Below are positions 7,579 through 14,420 of a stretch of 18,204 nt of DNA, piece by piece (positions within the stretch are counted from its first letter, which is position 1; each line of letters starts with the position of its first letter). Made by a program: the position numbers and the translations under genes. The stretch comes from Gammaproteobacteria bacterium UBA7449 (GTDB lineage: Bacteria > Pseudomonadota > Gammaproteobacteria > Pseudomonadales > Pseudohongiellaceae): NCBI GenBank assembly GCA_002477465.1, contig DLPV01000071.1:20565-38768 (forward strand), given 5' to 3'. Below the pieces are notes generated by a model, which saw only the letters and a list, made by a program, of their open reading frames with translations, had not been told where the DNA came from and ran no database searches.

Positions 7579-8298
7579 CTATAGACAGCGGCGGTACATG
7601 GCGAAGAGTCTTTCCCAGTGCCGCTCAGCTGCCGGTTTGTCGTACAGTCCCTCCCGTTTTGGGAACACGAAGCCATGTTGGGTTCCCGGATACCACTCGA
7701 CTCTTGCCTTGATTTCAGTCTTGGCTAAATACGCTGAGAGTGCGTCGACCATTTCTGTGGGCGCATAACTGTCAGTTTCCGCGCAGCCAAAATACATTTC
7801 GCCCTTTATCTTGTGCGCATCCAGATGGGGTGAGTCCTGAGCATCTGTTATGAGTCGTACCCCATGTATTGAGGCGCTGGCAGCGATGCGGTCGGAAAAC
7901 GCCGCGGCGGCAGCAAAGGCAAACGGCCCGCTCATACAATAGCCTACGCAGCCAATCTTGCCGCCTCGGGCTGCATTATCTGAATCAGAAAATTTGATCA
8001 GCTCACTCACATCAGCGCAGGCCATGGCGTTCGATAGGGAATCCATATGCTCGTGCATTTCTTCCCTGCTCGACTCCGCGATTCGATACTCCCGCACTCG
8101 CCGATAATATAAATTCGGGAGTATGACATAGTAGCCAGCAGTGCCCAGTCTACGAGCCATGTCGTGAAGCTCGCCACGTTTGCCGGGCGCATCCATCAAG
8201 AAAAGAATAACAGGATGCGGGCCTTCCTCTTCCGGATGAGTAATAAAGGTGTTCATGACACCATCTGTGGTGAGGATATCGATTTCTTTCTCGATCAT
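7579..8298 (-). CDS. Dienelactone hydrolase family protein
   Basis: A 239-residue alpha/beta hydrolase without a signal peptide, the usual length for the family. The Cys-Asp-His triad of dienelactone hydrolases is complete: Cys121 in the nucleophile elbow GYCMSG, Asp176 in CAETDSYAP, and His208 in GTQHGFVFP. The N-terminal block PVILFLMDAPGKRGELHDMARRL and the following strand YYVILPNLYYR are typical. The family opens lactone rings, as in chloroaromatic degradation, or cleaves other esters; no aromatic-degradation genes sit nearby, so the substrate is open. The ribosome binding site is weak (GATAAG). The gene converges with the VOC gene and lies downstream of the terminator for the DUF6152 unit, so it probably has its own promoter in the 8299-8340 gap. 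Confidence 0.92.
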   Translation of the reverse strand: MIEKEIDILTTDGVMNTFITHPEEEGPHPVILFLMDAPGKRGELHDMARRLGTAGYYVILPNLYYRRVREYRIAESSREEMHEHMDSLSNAMACADVSELIKFSDSDNAARGGKIGCVGYCMSGPFAFAAAAAFSDRIAASASIHGVRLITDAQDSPHLDAHKIKGEMYFGCAETDSYAPTEMVDALSAYLAKTEIKARVEWYPGTQHGFVFPKREGLYDKPAAERHWERLFAMYRRCL

Positions 8299-8340
8299 AA
8301 TTCTTATCGCTCAAGTTTCTTGGTATGTTTTGGCTGGTAC

Positions 8341-8380
8341 AAAAAGGAAAAAGGCATCAAAGCTGGGCTCTGATGCCTTT
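8341..8380 (-). terminator. Rho-independent terminator of the 8403-10923 minus-strand unit
   Basis: Read on the minus strand, AAAGGCATCA (8380-8371) pairs with TGATGCCTTT (8359-8350), with a further inner AGC/GCT pairing, followed by TTTCCTTTTT. It lies 22 bases past the DUF6152 stop codon. Confidence 0.85.
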
Positions 8381-8402
8381 CCTGGTGTCGGATCGAGTCG
8401 TG

Positions 8403-8855
8403 CTAGTTTCGACTCTGATCCTGGTCGTAGGGGGCGCCAGTTCCGGACGAGCCCATGAAGAACTTACGGCCATCTTCAAAGGTAATGTCGCGACCATTAG
8501 CGCGCGCGCTGCGATCTTTGCTCTGGTAACCATCAACAACAATGTTTGTGCCCGGGAGGATCGTATCGCGAGACAGCCCGCGGCGTAACAAGGTGTTTGG
8601 AGTGCCGCCCTCAACCATCCACGTGGTTTTGCTGCCGTCATCGTTGGTGACTTCGAGGTGAATCCAGGTATGGGGGTTTACCCATTCCACCCGCACGATT
8701 GGGCCGCGCAGGAGGACTGGCCGGTTGGGATCAAACTCTGCGCTGAAAGCATGATGGGCTACTGCCTGCATGCCCTTCATGCCGAAAGCAAACCACAGGA
8801 CTGCCGCAAGAAGTGGCCCAACACTGAGTTTTAGTAATAGTGGGGTTGGTTTCAT
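8403..8855 (-). CDS. DUF6152 family exported protein
   Basis: A 150-residue protein from the ATG at 8855, preferred over an in-frame GTG at 8870 because AGGA lies 8 bases before the ATG. A long hydrophobic stretch (residues 6-30) acts as a signal peptide or anchor. The diagnostic HHAFSAEFD block follows at about 34-42, then PVLLRGPIVRVEWVNPHTWIHLEV, a small beta-barrel-like pattern ending in strands around IVVDGYQSKD. This is the conserved core of DUF6152, a family of small periplasmic proteins with no established function. It is last in a unit with two related secreted proteins (8917-10050 and 10066-10923), 61 bases after the nearer one, and is followed by a strong terminator. Co-occurrence suggests a joint envelope role, but nothing in the sequence names it. 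Confidence 0.88.
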   Translation of the reverse strand: MKPTPLLLKLSVGPLLAAVLWFAFGMKGMQAVAHHAFSAEFDPNRPVLLRGPIVRVEWVNPHTWIHLEVTNDDGSKTTWMVEGGTPNTLLRRGLSRDTILPGTNIVVDGYQSKDRSARANGRDITFEDGRKFFMGSSGTGAPYDQDQSRN

Positions 8856-8916
8856 TTGATTTTTCCTCACAAGACTACTCTTTTTTTAATTTCGCGGATT
8901 GGATATGCCGTCCGGA

Positions 8917-10050
8917 TTAATTAGTCGGATTGGCGATGCCGCCTGGATCTTCGCCGCGGTACTCGGCCTCGAGAACCCTGGCGCCCTTCAGAATGCCTTC
9001 CAGCGCATAATTGGCCTCGTGGCAGGCGTATTCGAACACCTTGTTTTCGGTGCGTGGCCAGGAGTACTCGCCGCTGAAAGGTGCAGTCCAGACTGTGGGG
9101 TCTTCCACGGTGAAGCTGTAAACCACCTTGTCTGCACTCTCATAGCGAAAGTATTCGGTGACTTTCATGTTTTCCGAACCTGTGGAGAAGGCTGGCGTAT
9201 CGCGAAAATTCGTGGTTTCCACCACCAAAGTATCTCCTTCCCACCAACCGATGGAGTCGCCGAGCCACTTCTTGATGTGGGCCGGATCATGCTCGGCGTT
9301 CATGCGCACGATTCGTGCCTCATGAACCATTTCAACATGAATCAGCACAGTATCCGGAGTCTGGACGATACGCTTGTGGTTGTTATAGAGGGCAGGAAGC
9401 ATGGGTGGTCCTGCGGTAGAGCTGAACGACAGGATGCAGCGCTCTGCAAACGGCCTGTTCTCAGGATTATCATAGGGGCCAGGTGCATCTAATCCGGCAT
9501 CAAGCCAGTAAGCGGTACCATCATTAGCCCCACCCTCACGTCTGGGTGCCTCGCCTGCGCCAAGTGCCTCGCGTCTCGCATTGCGAAGTTCGTCAGTTAC
9601 CGGGGGCAGCCTGCCATTTAGCGGAGAAGTAATGATGGAAGACCTGAACCCATCATTGATACGCACGACGTCCGTACCGTTGTCGACCCAGAACGTGTTG
9701 TAGCCGCCCACGTTGCCAGCGGCGCCGGTAGAACCGTCACCACCCTGCGGTGGTGCCGTGCGATTTGGGTCGCTGCCGGTCTGGTTGTCTTCCTTGCGCT
9801 CAAATTCGGCATTGGCGATGCTGAAGGCCTCGTCATTGGTAAGAATCAATCGGTTACCGAAGCGAGTTGGGCGCTGAAAAGGCGTCAGGGTAGAAACGTC
9901 ATAGGTTCCGGAAAAATCGGGTTTTCCATCGCTGGTTCGCGGGATATCGCTATCTTGAGCCAGGGTTAAGATTGGGATTAAAGGCGCGAGAACCAGGCCA
10001 GCTACAGCCAGCACGCCGAAGGTTAGGGTTCGGGTTGATGGAATGTTCAT
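8917..10050 (-). CDS. Secreted protein of unknown function, paralogue of the adjacent 10066-10923 gene
   Basis: A protein of 377 residues from the ATG at 10050, or 379 from the ATG at 10056; AGAGAGG lies upstream and fits the inner start better (GAGG at 9 bases). The signal peptide ends near LTLAQ. The mature protein opens with IPRTSDGKPDFSGTYDV, matching the neighbour's IPRLPNGLPDFNGIWQV. The two also share GWWEGDTLVVETTNFRD/GHWEGDTLVVEVTGLHD, a KVTEYF/KVTERY strand, an EDP turn, and a late Cys-x-E (YACHE/FRCVE). An insert rich in Gly, Thr and Asn (about residues 85-115) is unique to this copy. No catalytic motif is evident. The fold is probably beta-rich, and the location periplasmic. It is the middle gene of a minus-strand unit ending with DUF6152. 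Confidence 0.85.
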   Translation of the reverse strand: MNIPSTRTLTFGVLAVAGLVLAPLIPILTLAQDSDIPRTSDGKPDFSGTYDVSTLTPFQRPTRFGNRLILTNDEAFSIANAEFERKEDNQTGSDPNRTAPPQGGDGSTGAAGNVGGYNTFWVDNGTDVVRINDGFRSSIITSPLNGRLPPVTDELRNARREALGAGEAPRREGGANDGTAYWLDAGLDAPGPYDNPENRPFAERCILSFSSTAGPPMLPALYNNHKRIVQTPDTVLIHVEMVHEARIVRMNAEHDPAHIKKWLGDSIGWWEGDTLVVETTNFRDTPAFSTGSENMKVTEYFRYESADKVVYSFTVEDPTVWTAPFSGEYSWPRTENKVFEYACHEANYALEGILKGARVLEAEYRGEDPGGIANPTN

Positions 10051-10065
10051 ATCCATTTTCCTCTC

Positions 10066-10923
10066 TTAATCTCGCGGTAGTGGGTATCTGCGATATTCAC
10101 CGTAAATAAGCTCTTCGACGAACTCGACGCAGCGAAAATCCATGATGCGAGCGTTGGGTTCCATGCGTCGGTAGATCGGCATCTTTATCGTGAATGGTTC
10201 AGTGAGCACAAGTGGATCTTCGATAGTGGCCTCATAGTCAATATGATTGGGTCCCATCATGGTGTAACGCTCGGTTACTTTCATTTGGTAGCTGTGGTGG
10301 CTGCCCGCGCGATCCAACCAGGTGCCGTCATGTAAACCAGTTACCTCAACCACGAGTGTGTCACCCTCCCAGTGACCTACTGACCAGCCCATCCAGGAAT
10401 CCAGGGGCGCTGGTCCCGGATCGTCCATATAGATGTCTCGTACCGCACCAGCAAATTGATACGCGATAAAGAAATCATCTTCACTCTGTATGATCTGGAA
10501 CGGATGCGGCAGATAGGTCGCTCGGGGAACGCCGGGCATGAAGCATTTTAGTTCCGGATCGCGGGTTACCCAGTTCGCGGCATTGTCTTCTTTGACTCGC
10601 CTGGCTTGCTCGTTATAAGGAATCTCGCCGCCACCTACGATCACGCCCATGCTGCCCGGGACCGAGAGGACAGCACCTGCCGCCAGCGTTTCCGCTGCCG
10701 GAACTGGATTAACGGGCCCTTCTCGTAACATGACGGAATGGCGCGCTATATGGGGTTCGAGGTCCCAATTGGCCTCATTCATCACCTGCCAGATGCCATT
10801 GAAATCCGGCAGGCCATTGGGAAGTCTGGGGATTTCCTGCGCGCGGACTGCGGCACTGCCGAGCAGCAGGCATGAGAGTAGCGAAACCAGGAAAAGGGGA
10901 CGAGTGGATACCTTGATCGACAT
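10066..10923 (-). CDS. Secreted protein of unknown function, first gene of the DUF6152 unit
   Basis: A 285-residue protein from the ATG at 10923, chosen over an ATG at 10935 because GGAG lies exactly 6 bases before it. A signal peptide covers about residues 1-29 and ends VRAQ. The mature chain begins with the PNGLPDFNGIWQV motif, repeated in the next gene. It continues with an RATYLPHPFQIIQ block, GWSVGHWEGDTLVVEVTGLHDG, YQMKVTERYTMMG, and a terminal MDFRCVEFVEELIYGEYRRY. The paralogue begins about 15 bases after this stop, so translation is likely linked. These proteins often appear in several copies in marine and soil proteobacteria, but I know of no assigned function. The shared GHWEGDTLVVE block is the best handle for family searches. 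Confidence 0.85.
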   Translation of the reverse strand: MSIKVSTRPLFLVSLLSCLLLGSAAVRAQEIPRLPNGLPDFNGIWQVMNEANWDLEPHIARHSVMLREGPVNPVPAAETLAAGAVLSVPGSMGVIVGGGEIPYNEQARRVKEDNAANWVTRDPELKCFMPGVPRATYLPHPFQIIQSEDDFFIAYQFAGAVRDIYMDDPGPAPLDSWMGWSVGHWEGDTLVVEVTGLHDGTWLDRAGSHHSYQMKVTERYTMMGPNHIDYEATIEDPLVLTEPFTIKMPIYRRMEPNARIMDFRCVEFVEELIYGEYRRYPLPRD

Positions 10924-11144
10924 TGAGTACTCCATACTTCGCGACGGGCCTGTTCGGCCTCGGATTATTATTCTATCTTCTACCAGGTGCGACGAAACTC
11001 GCTAAATCGCCACTAGTCTAGCCCGACTTCCTGACGCTGTATAGCGAGGGCGGGCCAGGAATCGGTTGAATACTCCCCGCCAGGCGACGGTTAGCAAAAC
11101 TCTGCACCCACTGGCTGGCTGCTCAGAAGGCAGGCGTGAGTCCG
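10924..11144. other. 221-base intergenic region with the promoter region of the 10923-8403 unit
   Basis: On the minus strand a -10-like TAGAAT (10975-10970) has no good -35 partner. No terminator hairpin with a T-tract was seen for the flavin reductase gene that ends at 11145. Confidence 0.3.
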
Positions 11145-11771
11145 CTACTTGCCGGGCCGATCCAGAGTGAAGCTGGATTCCACATCCACTCGAGTATAGT
11201 CGTTGTAGCCGAGGCGGCCTATGGGCATCATCTTCGCCACATCTACCAGGCCGGCATCAGTAATCATATTGTCGGCGATGTGAATGCCTACTACTTCTCC
11301 GAAAATCACTCTGTACTCGTCGCCCTCGTCCCAGCCTGGAATCAGGGTGGTTTTGAGGTACTTACATTCGAGATGGACCGGTGCCTCTGCGATTCTTGGC
11401 GCTTTTACCATTTCTGCTGGCACCGGGGTCAAGCCAGTTAGCTCGATTTCGTCTGCCGCGGGCGGGAGAGATGCAGAAGAGTGGTTCATCTGATCACGCA
11501 GCGCCCAGGTTGCCAGGTTGCAGACGAATTCGCCGGTGGCTTCTACGTTGCGGGCAGAATCCTTATGGCGATCATCAGCACTGCCAGCGCCTGCTGAGAA
11601 CATCACAGTTGGCGGTCGATAGCTGACAGCATTGAAGAAGCTGTAGGGCGCCAGATTATAGACGCCGTTGGTATCGGCGGTACTAATCCAGCCGATCGGT
11701 CGTGGAATGATCAGGCTATTAAATGGGTTCTTGGGGAGACCGTGATTCTGTTTCTTGGGTTCGTAAAACAT
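11145..11771 (-). CDS. Flavin reductase-like (DIM6/NTAB, FMN-binding split barrel) protein
   Basis: A 208-residue cytoplasmic protein of the normal length for the flavin reductase-like family. The N-terminal PFNSLIIPRPIGWISTADTNGVYNLAPYSFFNAVSYRPPTVMF region, described here in order, is the FMN-binding core: PRPIGWIS, the NLAPYS loop and the PP-containing strand. RNVEATGEFVCNLAT is the next conserved block, and the C-terminus ends with GRLGYNDYTRVD. Members reduce flavin with NAD(P)H for partner monooxygenases or act as flavoprotein oxygenases. The gene starts 11 bases after the stop of the AhpD-like selenoprotein gene on the same strand, which argues for co-transcription. This suggests that the flavoprotein could serve as reductant or work in the same redox process. 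The ribosome binding site is weak. Confidence 0.88.
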   Translation of the reverse strand: MFYEPKKQNHGLPKNPFNSLIIPRPIGWISTADTNGVYNLAPYSFFNAVSYRPPTVMFSAGAGSADDRHKDSARNVEATGEFVCNLATWALRDQMNHSSASLPPAADEIELTGLTPVPAEMVKAPRIAEAPVHLECKYLKTTLIPGWDEGDEYRVIFGEVVGIHIADNMITDAGLVDVAKMMPIGRLGYNDYTRVDVESSFTLDRPGK

Positions 11772-11782
11772 AGACAGTAAAT

Positions 11783-12901
11783 TTATCCAAAGGTGTTTTG
11801 AGCTGAAGCGAAGCGCCCGAGATCGAGTTCTGATCGAACTGACTTGCCCAGATCGGACTCGGTGTCGTCAATTGGAATTCCCATTGAATCGGCAATGCGC
11901 ACCATGCGCTGGAAATTGGCTGCCACACCCGCGGCATCTACCAGCACATCTGTGCCGGCAATGGATCTGAGTGCGGTACGGGAATGCTCGAGTCCAGCTT
12001 GGTTTCGTGTCGCCACAGCCTCAGCAAATTGCATAAGTTCGGCGCCAAATTCCACGCCGACGTCGGCCGCCGCCACGTTGCCGTTAATCCCGTTGATATT
12101 GACTTCGGTTTCTCTTGTCGTCGCGCTCGCACGGAGCATCGAAGCGTGTGCGTTAGTTCAGTAGAAGCATTCGTTGACGGACGAAACCCGCCCTGCAACC
12201 AGCTCCATCTGCATGCGGTTAATACTGCGATCATCCTGGCCAACGAGGTTGGCCATGCCTGGTACCGAAAGATATTGCGCGCTGCTTAGAGCCAGCCAGT
12301 CTTTGAGCGCGTCGGGCACTAATGAGAGCGCGCGCAGGACATTGGCACTGCGGCCATTGGGCCACAGGTTTTCTTCTGGTCCGGTTAATCCCTCGCGAGG
12401 CAGCATTGGGACAAAACCTGTGCCGGATTCTGCCTGGGCCGGTCGATAGCCTGAAGCTGCACCCGTTTCAGGCTCTGGCAGCGGCTCTAGCGCCAGGCCC
12501 AATGCGCGGCTGAATTCATCTACGCTGAATGTGTTGACCACGACACCAGCCAGTTCCACATAGGCTTCGTTGCTAATTCCGTTGGCAGCGAGTTGATCAA
12601 CGAAGACCTGGGTAATGCGACCCTGATCGGTGATGATGCGATGGACAGCATCGATTGCCGCTGTCGGCAAATTGCTGTTGCTATCGTGGGTGCCGCTCAC
12701 CGAATTTGGGGAGAGCGCTGCCTTTCGAATCCCACAAAAACTGCAGCTAAGAGCGTTGCGAGTTTCCGCGGCGATAGCGACGCGTTCAGCGCCTGTCCAC
12801 CAATTGCCGGGGGTTGCCAGTTTTTGCCAGTAGTCGCGATGCGCCTGTTTAATGTCCTCGCGGATTGCATAATCCGCGTCTTGATAGCTAAATATGCTCA
12901 T
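11783..12901 (-). CDS. AhpD/carboxymuconolactone decarboxylase-like selenoprotein with in-frame TGA (Sec248)
   Basis: Read through one TGA, the frame gives 372 residues. The first 247 end ...NECFY; the TGA at 12160-12158 follows; then TNAHAS and 118 more residues run in the same frame to a stop at 11783. The peroxidatic motif of AhpD is CxxCxxxH; here Cys245-Phe-Tyr-U248-Thr-Asn-Ala-His252 fits exactly with selenocysteine in the second, peroxidatic position. The N-terminal half is a second AhpD-like unit, WWTGAERVAIAAETRNAL then Cys53-Ser-Phe-Cys56, with Lys60 where His is usual. The protein is probably a cytoplasmic thiol/selenol peroxidase or oxidoreductase. A SECIS-like hairpin lies just downstream of the TGA. 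The start ATG (12901) has no clear ribosome binding site. A flavin reductase gene follows after 11 bases. A nonsense-mutated pseudogene is the main alternative, but the intact downstream frame argues against it. Confidence 0.85.
12124..12146 (-). promoter_or_regulatory. Candidate bacterial SECIS hairpin for Sec248
   Basis: Numbering from the U of UGA as base 1, C15-G-C-U18 pairs with A34-G-C-G37, U19 is bulged, and C20-G21 pairs with C32-G33. A22-U30 and U23-G29 may extend the stem (G31 unpaired), leaving the apical loop GCUCC starting with G24. A bulged U near base 17-19, and an apical loop beginning 16-37 bases after UGA with a G in its first positions, match what is known of bacterial SECIS elements such as that of fdhF. 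The fold was drawn by hand without energies. Confidence 0.6.
12158..12160 (-). other. In-frame TGA, proposed selenocysteine codon
   Basis: On the minus strand the codons read GTC AAC GAA TGC TTC TAC TGA ACT AAC GCA CAC GCT, that is V-N-E-C-F-Y-U-T-N-A-H-A. The TGA replaces the cysteine codon of a CxxCxxxH motif. The reading frame before and after it is identical: the outer start (12901) and the first downstream Met codon (12139) differ by 762 bases. Confidence 0.85.
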
Positions 12902-13034
12902 GGTTGGCGTTATTCTTTGCTTGGAATGATTTGAGTCTACCAGCCATTGTACTGAGTAACGGTCAAGAGGTGCACAAAAATGTAGCCTGCGAATTCGGCC
13001 GTGCTTCTGCAGTAATTTCCGCTACAATGGTATA
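12902..13034. other. Divergent intergenic region between the selenoprotein and POT transporter genes
   Basis: This 133-base gap must hold the promoters of both divergent units. On the minus strand a TACAAT (12951-12946) could be a -10 box, but its -35 is poor. On the plus strand another TACAAT (13023-13028) lies only 7 bases before the GTG start of the transporter. Neither is convincing. Confidence 0.35.
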
Positions 13035-14420
13035 GTGACTCAATATCGTACGGCGCCAGAGGCAACGCCCAATATGCCGGGCGGCATCCCCTACATCATC
13101 GTCAATGATGTGGCGGAGCGATTTAGTTTCTATGGTCTGCGAGCCATACTGGTTATCTTTATGACCCAGTATCTGATGTCCTCCGACGGTCAGCTCGCCA
13201 CGCTGTCAGATGAGGACGCCACTTCCTACTTTCATCTTTTCACCGCGACCGCCTATTTTTTGCCCTTGATCGGAGCCATTGTGGCGGATGCATTCTGGGG
13301 AAAATACAAGACTATTATCCTGCTGTCCCTGGTGTACTGTGCCGGGCACTTCTCTCTGTTTCTCGACGACACCCAGCTTGGCCTGTTTCTTGGACTTACT
13401 TTGGTCGCTGTTGGGTCTGGCGGAATCAAGCCCTGTGTCGCGTCCAACGTGGGCGATCAGTTTGGCAACACCAACAAACACCTGCTGTCTCGCGCTTACT
13501 CCTGGTACTACCTGGGCATTAATATCGGTTCATCGACTTCGTCTTTGCTCACCCCCTGGCTGCTGGAAAACTATGGGCCTGCCATCGCCTTTGGCGTGCC
13601 CGGTGCCTTCATGGCCCTGGCAACACTCACTTTCTGGGCTGGGCGTAAACAGTTCGTCCACATACCGCCGGCTGGAAAATCCTATATGCAGGATATCACC
13701 GGCCCGGATGGCAAACGCATGGTGAAGCGTCTGCTGCTCATCTATGTATTGGTGGCTGCGTTCTGGTCCCTGTTTGACCAGATGGGCAGCACATGGGTAT
13801 TGCAGGCGCAAAACATGGACCGTATTGTATTTGGCTATGAGCTGCTGCCGGCTCAGATCCTGGCCGCCAACCCATTCCTGATCATCGTATTGATTCCCCT
13901 GTTCACTTATGTCGTTTATCCATTGATGAACAGGCTGTTTGTGGTTAGCGCTTCGCGCAAGATGTGCATGGGTATGTTCCTCGCCTCAACTCCTTTTCTT
14001 GTTACCGGATGGGCAGAGTTCCAGATCCAGAATGGTGCGACTCCCCATATTGGCTGGCAGCTGTTTGCCTATCTGTTGCTTTCGGTTGCCGAAGTTATGC
14101 TGGTCATTACGGTTTTGGAATTTTCCTATACCCAGGCGCCCAAGCGTATGAAGTCATTGGTAATGTCATTCTTCTATCTTTCCATTTCGGCTGGCAATCT
14201 GTTTACCGCGGCGGTTAATCTGATAATTCAGAATCCGGATGGCAGCTCTAAATTGGAAGGGGCCACGTATCATTTATTTTTTGCAGGATTCATGGGGACG
14301 GCCGCCATACTGTTCGCCATTTATATGCTGAGCTATAAACTGGAATTCATCATTCACGAAGAAGCAGACGACGATGAGCAATCAGATCAACGATTACAGC
14401 CGCAGCCAGGCACTGCTTGA
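13035..14420 (+). CDS. POT/PTR2 family proton-dependent oligopeptide transporter
   Basis: A 461-residue inner-membrane protein with about 12-14 hydrophobic segments, the normal size for bacterial POT transporters. The GTG start is kept because the N-terminal YRTAP followed by MPGGIPYII is characteristic of homologues; an ATG at 13074 would lose it. The proton-coupling ExxERF motif reads Asp25-Val-Ala-Glu28-Arg29-Phe, so its first Glu is replaced by Asp, a conservative change. The second signature SWYYLGINIGS is present. The family imports di- and tripeptides with protons. The last 30 residues are polar and acidic, and their codons overlap the aminotransferase gene by 47 bases, so the two are probably translationally coupled and may share a peptide or amino-acid uptake and use pathway. 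Confidence 0.92.
   Translation: MTQYRTAPEATPNMPGGIPYIIVNDVAERFSFYGLRAILVIFMTQYLMSSDGQLATLSDEDATSYFHLFTATAYFLPLIGAIVADAFWGKYKTIILLSLVYCAGHFSLFLDDTQLGLFLGLTLVAVGSGGIKPCVASNVGDQFGNTNKHLLSRAYSWYYLGINIGSSTSSLLTPWLLENYGPAIAFGVPGAFMALATLTFWAGRKQFVHIPPAGKSYMQDITGPDGKRMVKRLLLIYVLVAAFWSLFDQMGSTWVLQAQNMDRIVFGYELLPAQILAANPFLIIVLIPLFTYVVYPLMNRLFVVSASRKMCMGMFLASTPFLVTGWAEFQIQNGATPHIGWQLFAYLLLSVAEVMLVITVLEFSYTQAPKRMKSLVMSFFYLSISAGNLFTAAVNLIIQNPDGSSKLEGATYHLFFAGFMGTAAILFAIYMLSYKLEFIIHEEADDDEQSDQRLQPQPGTA

Noticed and set aside
8899..9492. A 197-aa plus-strand open frame inside the secreted-protein gene.
   Set aside because: It is antisense to a gene with clear family motifs and a signal peptide, and its translation resembles no family, so it is a shadow of the opposite-strand codon pattern.
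11783..12139. A separate 118-aa minus-strand gene starting at the ATG at 12139.
   Set aside because: It is in frame with the upstream gene across one TGA, starts in the middle of the conserved AhpD motif region, and lacks a ribosome binding site. It is better read as the C-terminal part of the selenoprotein.
12128..12152. An alternative hairpin CGCAC/GUGCG after the TGA as the SECIS stem.
   Set aside because: It leaves a 15-base unstructured loop and lacks the bulged U. The CGCU(U)CG/CGAGCG stem fits known SECIS geometry better, although the two could compete.
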